In this document: piece by piece, positions 13,544 to 23,800 of the stretch
Position numbering within the stretch: position 1 is the stretch's first letter
Layout of the letters: the number at the start of each line of letters is the position of its first letter
NCBI GenBank assembly: GCA_026027325.1
Contig: JAMSLZ010000018.1
Coordinates: 539,247 to 603,246 of the forward strand
DNA: 64,000 nucleotides
Reading direction: 5' to 3'
Source of the DNA: Actinomucor elegans
Lineage: Eukaryota; Mucoromycota; Mucoromycetes; Mucorales; Mucoraceae
Notes under the pieces: generated by a model
What the model was told of the DNA's origin: nothing
Seen by the model: only the letters and a program-made list of their open reading frames with translations
Databases searched by the model: none
Made by a program: the position numbers and the translations under genes

Positions 13544-14149
13544 ATGGGAAATAGTATAAGCTCCAAGTCAAAGGCAATTGATAGACAATTACGAATAGAA
13601 AAAAAAAGAGCAGCCAAAGAAATTAAAATTCTACTGTTAGGTATACAATGAATAGGTCAAGTCAGACAATAAACCAATCAAATCATTTTATTATGTAGGT
13701 GCAGGTGATTCAGGCAAATCCACAATTATAAAACAAATGAAGTTGATTCACTCTTGTGGATTCTCGAAGATTGAAAGGGAGAACTTTCGCGTCATGATAT
13801 TCACCAACTTGTTGGGCTCCATGCAAGCGTTATTAGAAAGCATGCATCTATTGAACCTGAAGTTTGAAAATGAAAATAATTGGGTAAAAAATAACCAATG
13901 AATTCGAATGTGATGGTTACTAACATCTAGCAAAAAAGAACTATATCACGCTATTTGAAAACATATCAAGCGGCCATCTATCCATTCATGAGCCATACCC
14001 AATGCAATATTATCAACCGTTATTATCGTTATGGCAAGATGCAAGTATCCAGGCTACTTTTGCCAAAGGAAATACCTTTGCTTTTAACGAGAATATCAAA
14101 TAGTAAGTTCAAGTCAATTAACAAAGTACATATTCAATTAGTAATACGT

Positions 14150-14181
<32 letters not shown>

Positions 14182-15059
14182 CTTTTTCGATCAATTGGAT
14201 AGATTTTTTTTACCTGATTATACACCAACAGATGCTGATATCATACACTGTAGAATCAAAACAACGGGTAAAGATTACATAAATTCCAAACGAATTCCAG
14301 TGTAACAAAAATGAAAATTAGGAATTGTAGAGACCAGATTTAGGAACGGTCAAGCCATTTACAGGATGTTTGATGTAGGTGGTCAAAGAAGTGAACGCAA
14401 GAAATGGTATAGATGAAAAGCTTTTTTTTTTCTAAGAATTCAATTGACAGTGCTTGATAGGATTCATTGTTTCGATAATGTAGCTGCGGTATTATTTGTA
14501 GCTGCTCTGAGTGGTTATGATTGCTGCCTAGTGGAAGATAAATACTCAGTAAGTTAATTAGGTTCGTGACACATAGTATATTATATTAAAAACACGCTAC
14601 TGCTTCTGTCTTTTAGAATCAGGTAAGCAAGAATATCAAAGTAAAACCAATGACGACACTTACTTTATATGTAGATGTATGAAGCTTTTATGCTCTTTGA
14701 GTCAATTTGCAATTCCAAATGGTTTATTAATACTTCTATGATCCTGTTCCTGAACAAGGTGGACTTGTTCAAGAGTAAACTGCCCAGATCAGCAATAGCA
14801 GACTATTTCCCAGACTATCACGGTAAATACCATACCGATTAGAGCCTAATGACCACTAATCTCCATATTAGGCCCTTCAACAGACTATGATCAAGCTAAA
14901 GAGTTTTTCAAAAGGCGATTTACCAGCTTGAACAGTAATGAAAAAAAACAAATCTATGTACATTTCACAGTGGCTACAGACACCAAACTACTAACCCATG
15001 TAATGGGCTCTGTATCTGATAGCATTCTTCAAGAAAACCTTCAAACTCTTTTATTATAA
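13544..15059 (+). CDS. Heterotrimeric G-protein alpha subunit
   Basis: Nine exons (13544-13640, 13699-13883, 13939-14102, 14182-14267, 14322-14406, 14461-14548, 14617-14622, 14675-14822, 14872-15059) give 348 aa, the normal length. All G motifs are visible: P-loop GAGDSGKST (the usual Glu is Asp), switch-I Arg in RIKTTGI, switch-[14 protein letters not shown] with the catalytic Gln, FLNKVDLF for guanine binding, and FTVATDT where most family members have TCATDT. Gly2 in MGNS is a likely N-myristoylation site, but no adjacent Cys is present for palmitoylation. Exon 7 is only 6 nt (Asn-Gln) and restores the conserved segment before [13 protein letters not shown]. The protein should couple a seven-helix receptor to effectors at the plasma membrane. 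Exon 3 acceptor choice (after AAAAAAG at 13938) is the least certain join. Confidence 0.92.
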
Positions 15060-15179
15060 CACCCTTATGCAATGTAATTATGCCCATATATTCCCCCGCC
15101 TAATTCCGCGCCTTTATAGATAGATAGATAGATAGACATAGTAACACCAAACATATTTGACAAGCGTTGTACACATTTA

Positions 15180-16188
15180 TTAATAAGGCTTGAACTTTCT
15201 AGTTTGTTTCAATTGAGCAATCTTGGCTTTATCTTCTTCAAATCGTTTTCTTAATTCCACCAATTCATTCTGCTTCTTTTCGCGCATCTGGAAACGGTAG
15301 AAATTGACCAATTCCTTCTTCTTTTTCAATTGATATTCCTTCTGTTGCTCAGCGACTTCTGCTGAGACAGAACCCACATGGATTGTACCATCTGTAGCTT
15401 TGGTCTTCTTATGACGAACAACCACTGTAAATCCATCATCATCCATTTGATTCATACGCTCCAACTTTTCACGTTCCTTTTGATATTCATCTGCCTTAAA
15501 CTTCATCATGAATGAGTCAACTTCTTGTTGAAGCTCTATAGCACTTGGTCGAGAAAGATGATATGCCAAAATGTATCCTATAATTTGTATGAACATTACT
15601 GGTTTTTTTTTTTTTTTGTTACATGTTCATCTTACTTTCTAAACCCAAAGGTTGTTCTGTTGATTCATCTTCTTTTGCCCACTTCTTTTCAACGCGTACC
15701 ATATTCAATACTTGTGTCAAATCTTCGTCTGTACTGAATACAATATGCGCTGATGATCCACTGGTGAATAATCGCCTTAATTCTCGTGCAGGTTTCTCTG
15801 GTTCTTGTTCTTCTTGCTTTTTTTTGTTTTTTTTCGATTTTTTCAACTTTTCCTGTTCTAATCGATGCTTCTCGGTAATCTTCCAATAATCCTCGGAAAC
15901 TGAAGATCCCGAGTCACTGTATGTAATCTGATCAATACCATGACCCTTGAAAAGTTTTTTAATATGACGATCGGTGGTATCAGCGGGTAAATTCAACAAG
16001 AACAAAGTGCGATCCTTGATATTCTCGTCTACAAGAGACTTGCTTTCATGTTTACGCATATAGAAATAATGACGGATACTCTTGTCATTTTCATCCATAA
16101 TGACAGGTAACACTTTAAAGCCTTGGAAATCTTCCAAGTGTTTGCTGTTTTCTTTGCTGGAAGTACTCGATTTCTTTGCTTTGGCCAT
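15180..16188 (-). CDS. RRP7: Ribosomal RNA-processing protein 7 (RRP7)
   Basis: Two exons on the minus strand (16188-15636 and 15577-15180) give 316 aa. Features are an N-terminal RRM-like part (RTLFLLNLPADTTDRHIKKLF), a Lys/Glu-rich insert, and the C-terminal RRP7 domain with GLERYILAYHLSRP (made by the splice) and DDDGFTVVVRHKK, followed by a charged helix ending RKFKPY. Rrp7 is a nucleolar factor of the SSU processome, working with UtpC/CURI in 18S rRNA maturation. The ATG lies only about 110 bp downstream of the stop of the DnaJ gene on the same strand. The 58-bp intron carries a long A tract on the sense strand. Confidence 0.92.
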
Positions 16189-16298
16189 AATATTGTTTCT
16201 AATTTACTGTAAAAAAAGGCAAATTCCAATACAGCTCGAAAAAAGTTCAAATAGGGTGGCGCATTTTTAGGAAGAATAATAGTCACACTTTACTTTAT

Positions 16299-17914
16299 TT
16301 ATGCAGTAGATTTACTATTGCTACTGGTACTAGTTCTTTTGCTATCGGAGGCGGTAGCAGGAGTTGCATTACTGGTGCCTAGTGGAGATGTATTAGGGAT
16401 GGGGATATCTTCGGGAGTAACATCAGCTTTCACTTTCATATAGATGGTGCCGATGATTTTCAATCCAATGGCTCTATGCTTCAATGTTTCTCGGGGTACA
16501 AGAGGATCTGTCAATACGCGATCACATACTGCTCTTAATACACTTTCTACTTCAAGTTTGGATCCTCTCCAAATAGCTTGTAAACCCTATATATGCGCGT
16601 ATTAAACAGTTGCTCTACATAAGATAAAGGAGAGGCTTACCTTTGTAGCAGCCTCTGTCTCCAACTTGATTCGCTGTTCCTCTGTCAAATCACCCTTTTC
16701 TTCGGCCTTTTGCAGTTCAGTATAACTAGACTGAAGATCCAGTGCAGATCTGAGCGTACCTACAGTTTCACTAAAGATGTATCCTTTCTCTTTCATGCTA
16801 TGAAACATGCCACCCAATCCAAACGCGAATCCTTTATTGATATACTGTGTCGCTTTGGCCAAATATGTATAACCAATGGCATTTAATAGCTCTACACCAT
16901 GGCTCTCGTGCTTTAAATCTTCGGCCTCAATCTGTATAATGTTGGAGAACGCTGCTGATCGAGCATCTTCAGGGATATCATTGAGTTCAGTATACAGGCT
17001 GAGCTTATTGATGAGCTTGGTAGCTAACATTTGTACACGTGCTTCTCGAGCTGCGGCTCGCGTTTCATCTATTTTACGTTTCTTTTCCTCTTTCTCGACC
17101 TTTTGCTCGGGTGTCAGTAATTTAGGATCCACAGAGTCTTCTTGCTCTTGTTCATGCGTCTCTAACGCTTCTCGCATGTCTTTACCAATGGATATCTCAC
17201 CAATAATATCAACAAAGCGATCACCACCAAATGATTGTTTGAAAAAGTCCTCAGGGTCAACTATAAGGAGAATGAGACTCCAAGACTGATTAAAACGACA
17301 ATATCAAGATATATTTACCGAAACCACCATCAGGACGAATGCCATTCTCTTCACCAAACTCATTATATCTCTTTCTTAATGCTGGATCTGATAAGACTTG
17401 ATATGCTTCTGATATTTTTTTAAACTAAGCAATATGCATTTCGTTTAGTATTAGTATACATCTCCTATTAGTCTCGTTTACCTTTTCTTCTGCAGTTGGA
17501 TCATTGGGGTTTTTATCAGGATGATACTTTATTGCCATCTTTCGATACGCTTTCTTGATATCCAATTGTGTCGCTGTAATCGAAACACCAAGTGCATCAT
17601 AGTATTCTGTCGAGACTGGGTTTTCATCTATTTCAGAAACGCAGTAGTATTAGCACAAGCGTCTCGGGGATATAATGGCATAATTTACCGGTTCCCCGTT
17701 TTCTAGACCATTTGGAAGTGGCTTTACTCATGGGCGGTTTGATTTTGGTACCAGTAGCATCGATTTCCAACGTTAAAATGGCATGACAGGACCAGCATTC
17801 TACCTCAACTTTGATGTTTTTGACACCGGACGCGGGTAAAAACTCGAGTGATGCGGTGCATTCTTTACAAGTTGCTTTTAGATAAGGTTCGGGTTTACGT
17901 GAAGGGTAAACCAT
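16299..17914 (-). CDS. DnaJ (Hsp40) protein with DnaJ-X domain and N-terminal CxxC pair
   Basis: Five exons on the minus strand (17914-17689, 17627-17482, 17424-17319, 17260-16641, 16586-16299) give 461 aa. Residues 1-75 contain two CxxC pairs (CKEC and CWSC) that look like a zinc ribbon. A J domain follows, with the HPD motif in [20 protein letters not shown]. The rest matches the DnaJ-X (Caj1/Djp1-like) C-terminal region: a long acidic/basic helix, then the conserved [18 protein letters not shown] segment and a Ser/Thr/Asn-rich tail. J proteins stimulate Hsp70 ATPase. Djp1-like members assist peroxisomal and mitochondrial precursor import in yeast; the client of this protein is unknown. Each splice junction keeps the frame. 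Confidence 0.88.
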
Positions 17915-20531
17915 GGTACAATTGAATTAGAGAATTAGAAAAAGAAAGAAGGATCCAAGCTGGGAGTCAAATGATGGGCCATTTTGCCGTCGCACCTGAC
18001 TTCTATCTCAAAGAAAAGGTGTCTTTCTGGATCTCATTATAAGTAAACTACGGCCTATTCAATGAAAGCACATATACAGACACATGGGAAAGTATCCAAA
18101 AAAGCTCTTTGGAAAACAATAGAATCAGTCTTCCTTGAGGCTAATCTGCCCTTTAATAATTATATGATTGCAATGGCACCTTGTACTTTCTGATTTCATA
18201 ATCAATGACGGAAGAGCAAACTATTGTTTTTGAACCTTTATAATATTCATCTTATCCTTGAATAGAAAACAAACGTAGGTTCTCGAAAAAAGTGATATCA
18301 AAGCCTTACTTATGATCAAATGGTACAAAGTTCATGTTATATTTCATTTCAGACTACACAGCTTACTTCAATAAGACTCCACTTTATTTTACAATTACTA
18401 GCCAAGTTTCTCAAATATAAAAATATATACAAAAGTACAAGAGCATACTATAAACAACAAGTAATAACATTGCTTTGGAAACCATGTCTCTAGGCGTCTT
18501 TAGCTCTTTCAAAAGCAGATGTAGGCATCGCATCATTATGAGATCCCTTTGATACTGATTGGTTTTCAGCCATTTAAATATATATACCCACTACAGGAAG
18601 AATGGTGCAAAAATATGTTCATTGATGATGATTTCGGATTACTATTACATTAGCTATGCAAATTCTATGTACTATCATTCTCCACAAACTGTTCATATTC
18701 CTATTCAGTAGCTATTGGCGTCCTTTCGTGAATAGTATATGTATAACCATGAAAACTTGTACTTTAATACTTGTTCCATACTACAAAGTTATCCATGAAC
18801 TTTGCGGCGCATTATATAGTTAACTTAAAGATAGGGTGTATAGTATGTATGTTTATTAAGCGGTCCAGCCCACTTACTTCCTATTGATGTTAGTGGCAAA
18901 AGGAAAAATGTCATTATATCCCATTACTACAATCTTTATAATAATGACAGATTATAGTGATCCGTATTCCTCGTAAATACAGAAATTGGAAAATTGGCTA
19001 TAGTCATGCACTAGCTTACATTCAAAGGCTATAATACGGTATAATACCTTATCAACCAGTCTGTAGTGATTATAGACCTTATATGATATTGACACCCCAA
19101 TTAACTAACTCAGCTATAAAAGGCGACCATTGACTTTCAGCTCTAGGCTAGTATAATATATAAACCTTCCGCATTAAGGTACTAGGCAATTAGTGATTGA
19201 CACTAACCAAGATCAAGAACGAGAAATACTTAGCCATGGTTATCTTGGCATGAATATAGAGAACAAAGCCATGAATCAATTATACCCTACATAATCTAAC
19301 CACTAAGATACATTCGCTATTGCAAATGATCTAAGTTAGAAAACATATAAATACAGAGTGAAACTCATAACTAGAAAACGATCTGATTATCAATAAACTA
19401 GAAGCCTACTTGGTTTATCAAAGACTTACTCTAGTTATACATTTCATACCTTACAAACATTACACAGTCATTTAGCTGTGAAACTGATTGATCTGTCAAA
19501 CAGAATATCTTTAATAGCTAAACTATTACGCTTAATTAATTAGTTATATAAATAGGTTCGCCATCACTTATCGTTGTTGTTATTACCCATCATTAATAAT
19601 ACAAAAACAGCATGTTTACTTGATATAAACTAATAAGTCTACTATAATCGACAAGTAATCGGATAAAAGTTGATTTTTTTTTTATCTTTCTCGAAATGCA
19701 GTCATAATTCGAGTTTTTAATGTCCAATATAATTTTAAGAAATTACCGTTAGATACTTATTGATACAGTTGTTCATGCTGCACGAAAATGGCATTTCTAA
19801 AGAAAAAATAAGAAAAAAAAATGGGCCTACATGAAGGTATAATAATCTTTATCTGTCAGAATGATTCCGAGAATTTTATTGTAGCTTTCAATTAACTAAC
19901 GTTTCCAGCCACACTATGGCTATAGAAACTACTGTTCAGATTCAAGAGTAAAATTAGATCAATAAAGAACTACACATAATTGGGCCTTCTCATACTGGTT
20001 TATAGCCTTGTATACTACTTTTTTCTTGAAGATAGCAAATTTCTTTTGTACACTTGTTTTGTAAATTCACCTTAATTCCTTGCAGTATAAATATAGACTA
20101 AAATATTTTTTTCTAATTTGTAATAGGATCAAACAAGGTTCAAGCTAGCCAGTTTGTTAAATAATGAAAAAAAAAGAGTTCTCATTATCTTATCATTATC
20201 TTCAAATTTCAGTATATCATAAATAATTTATATATTTTCTATAAAAAAGATACGATAAATATCTCAGTGTCTTTTATAGTTATCTTGTAAGAAGAAAGAT
20301 AGACAATGAATATACTATTATTTGATATTTGATAATCGATAATTTGATTTCTATAATATAATGAACTTTAATTTATCCAATAGTCTCCTTCTACTTATGC
20401 GGTGTACGAAACAAGACAAGTGTATCATTCCATTGGTAGCGGCAATGCATTTAAGATGCTTTAATTGGCTCCTGGGTTTTAATTGATTTATATTAGATTA
20501 TATAGTTTTATATAATTTTACAGATATATAA
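17915..20531. other. Gene-free AT-rich region
   Basis: About 2.6 kb upstream of the DnaJ gene. No open frame with recognisable protein features was found on either strand. The DNA is rich in short AT direct and inverted repeats with no clear element boundary. Confidence 0.6.
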
Positions 20532-20605
20532 GCTTCCGTGGCGCAATTGGCTAGCGCGTCTGACTGTTAATCAGGAGGTTGGTGGTTCAAGCCCACCCGG
20601 GAGCG
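20532..20605 (+). tRNA. tRNA-Asn(GTT)
   Basis: A 74-nt cloverleaf. The acceptor stem GCTTCCG pairs with CGGGAGC and the discriminator is G. The D-stem GCGC/GCGC is closed. The anticodon arm TCTGA-CTGTTAA-TCAGG gives anticodon GTT at 20576-20578. The TPsiC arm contains GGTTCAAGCCC. There is no intron. A T11 run starts at 20611 and should terminate RNA polymerase III. A Ty3/gypsy element begins 59 bp downstream. Confidence 0.98.
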
Positions 20606-20610
20606 TTTAC

Positions 20611-20621
20611 TTTTTTTTTTT
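20611..20621 (+). terminator. Pol III T-run terminator of tRNA-Asn
   Basis: Eleven T residues begin 6 nt after the tRNA-Asn 3' end, followed directly by an A8 run, forming a T/A palindrome. Confidence 0.8.
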
Positions 20622-20664
20622 AAAAAAAAGTTACTTGTGAAGATATTCTAAACTAAAACAATAT

Positions 20665-20818
20665 TGTCGTGTGCCGAGATATATGTTTTATAGTCGATTC
20701 CAATAAACGTGTACAATAGATTATATATGAGATAAAAGATGCTCTTTATTATTCTAAGATGCAATTGATATTTATACTAATTAAAAAGGTTACACATCAA
20801 GACCGTGTGTACCTGACA
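20665..20818 (-). repeat. 3' LTR of Ty3/gypsy element
   Basis: A 154-bp terminal repeat with TG...CA ends in both orientations (TGTC...GACA). It matches the copy at the other end without a visible difference. It carries the element's own RNA 3' processing signals; none was mapped. Confidence 0.95.
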
Positions 20819-20831
20819 CTACCTTCCTCCC
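20819..20831 (-). other. Polypurine tract of the retrotransposon
   Basis: Directly before the 3' LTR on the minus strand the sequence GGGAGGAAGGTAG is almost all purine, the expected primer for plus-strand DNA synthesis. Confidence 0.7.
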
Positions 20832-20868
20832 AAAAAAAAAGGTATAAAGGCAAAAAAAAAAAAATTTG

Positions 20869-23800
20869 TTATTTTGCTCTAGCAACACGAGGAATATACC
20901 AAGATTTTTTAGGTTTAGCACCATCATACTGAACAGGATGAAGACGATCAGTGTGAACCCAAGAATTGTACAGTTTTCCTTCAATTTCTTGAATCTGATA
21001 AATGTTGTAATCTAAATTTCTCTTCAACACCACATATGGACCCATCCAATTGAACTCTAAACCTTTCTTTGATTCATTTCTAAGCATTACATAATCGCCA
21101 ATCGCAAAAGTTTGAGCCTTGTTGTTCTTAACAGCAGCATCCCAACGTTCTTTATCCTTCTTGGCTTGTAGGATCATTTGTTCTTTGGCTTCAAATCTTT
21201 TCTCACGAAGATCACGAATCCGAGCCAGGACATCTTCAGTAACTAACTCTGGATCTTCTTCAGTCAACGGATCCATATAGGGACGACGAGAATCACCAGG
21301 AAGAACCGGCTCTTGACCATAAACCAAATAGAAGGGGCTATACCCCGTAGTAGCATGTTTCCTTATACGACATGAAAACAGTGATGAATCCACATATTCA
21401 TCCCAAGAATGAACACGACCTTTCACATATTTTATCAACATATGTTTAAATGTCTGATTTAATCTTTCACACTTAGAATTGGATCTTGGATGAAAAGCTG
21501 ACGTAAACATATGTTTGGACCTGATCTTGCGCATATACTGTTTCAATATCTTGCTGAGCAGATTGGCTCCACGATCACTCACAATTTCCACAGGGCAACC
21601 AAACTTCATTACAATTTCTTCATACAGAAATTTGACGATTTCATCAGCAGTAGCAGACTTGAGAGCGCGAGCAATAGGCCAATTGGTGGCATAATCCACA
21701 GCCATAATAATCCAACGATTGCCATTCACAGTAGTAGGCAATTCACCAATGAAGTCAATATGCCAACGGGCAAAAGGAACAGGCACCTCTAAAGGCTTCA
21801 TAGGAGCATGATGTACTTTCTTGTCATTACGAGAATGCAGCTGACATTCAGGACAAGTTTTGAGCCAATAGTTGATATCTTTACGCATAGACGGCCACCA
21901 AACACGTTGCTTCATTAGATGATATACCGTAAGTTGACCAGAATGACCAAAGCCCCGATGAAAATCTTCAATGAGATCAGCACGACGGGAGAAAGTAATA
22001 AATTTTAACCTAGACGCTTCTTTACTATTAACAGGATTAGGATTTAGACGCCAGACTACATTATCTATCACTTCGAAATTTGATTCCTCCTTCTCCAGTT
22101 GAAGGCGCCACTTGTCCGGCCAGTCTTCCTTCTTCTTCTTGAAAAATATAGGCCAATCTTGACACGGATCAGTTAACAAAGAAGTATCAGATGGCTGCAG
22201 GACCTTATTCAAAATAGTAGTAGATATTTCATATAGAAATTCAGGCTCCATCGACAACACATCCGGCTCACAGTTGGGACCATCACGACGACTTAACAGA
22301 TCAGGAATAACATTATCAACACCTTTCTTATAGATTAAGGTGGGCTGATACATTTCAAGATCTTGCATCCATCGAACTAAACGAGGAGAAACCTTATTGG
22401 ACGAGTTGTAGTATTGTAATGGACGATGATCTGTATATACTTCATACACCGATCCTTCAACAAAACAACGCCAAGTTTTACACGCAAATAGGATAGCCAG
22501 CAGTTCCCGTTCTTGAGTAGGATAATTCCTTTCAGCACTCGATAGTTTTTTTGAAATAAATGCTACAGGCTTCCAATCATTATTATTATTAGGGTCTTGT
22601 TGCAACAACACAGCCCCAATAGCATAATCACTTGCATCACATTCAATACGAAAAGGTTTTTTCATGTCAGGCATAAGTAACACAGGAGAGGAAGAAATCA
22701 AAGCCTTGATAGTGTCAAAAGCCTTTTGACAAGCATCCGACCACATAACTTTTCGATTTTTTGGACCTACACCTTTGGTTAAATCCGTAATAACCGCCGC
22801 AGTATCTGCAAAATTAGGCATATATGTAGAGTAGTATTGACAAAGACCCATAAATTTACGAACATCTTGAACTGTTTGTGGTACAGGCCACGACAAAATA
22901 GCATCCACTTTTTGTTTAGAAGGTTTGGTGCCTTGACCAGCAACAATATCATGACCTAAAAAGGTAATTTCTTTACGGTTGAACTTGCATTTGGTTCTTG
23001 AGACCACCAGACCAGCTTCCTCCAACTTCTTGAACACCATATGCAAATGTTTCTTGTGTAGTTCAATATCATTACCCTTGGTATAAATGAGACAATCATC
23101 AATGTAGCAAATTACAAAATCATCGATGTAATCCTTGAGTACATCATTCATCAAAAACATCCACCTGGATCCAGAATTCTTCAAACCCATCGCCATTACA
23201 GACCATGAAAATTGACCATATCTAGTATTTATAGCACTTTTGAGAGAATCAGATGGTGACAATCTTTGCTGCCAAAAACTACTAGTCAGGTCGATGGAAC
23301 TCATATAGGTAACACCATGTAATTGTTCTAAACATTCATCAATCCTAGGTAAAGGAACACGCTGTGCAATAGTTTTAGCATTTAAGGCACGATAGTCACA
23401 TACCATTCTTAAAGAGCCGTTAGGTTTCTTGACAAACAATACTGGACTACCCCATTCAGATACACAAGGTTCAATAAAACCTTTACTCAATAATTCATCC
23501 AATTGCTTTCTTAATTCTTTCAATTCCAATGGAGACATACGATAAGGAGCTCTGGAAATAGGTTTGGTACCGGGTTCCAATTCAATCATATCACCATCAG
23601 TTCTACGTAAAGGAGGTAAAGTATCAAGAGAACCTTTGAAAACTCCAGGATACGCTTGAGCAAATTCATTACACCATTCTTCATTCTCCTTTTCTTGATC
23701 AGACAACACTACAGAATTGACATTGTTCAAATCCAGCAGGCTATGTATCTCCTTCGCTGAGACCAGAAAACACTCCTCCACTTGTTGCTTCTTCAATAAT

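Noticed and set aside
15116..15135. (GATA)5 microsatellite after the G-alpha gene
   Set aside because: Real but ordinary simple repeat; no regulatory meaning can be claimed.
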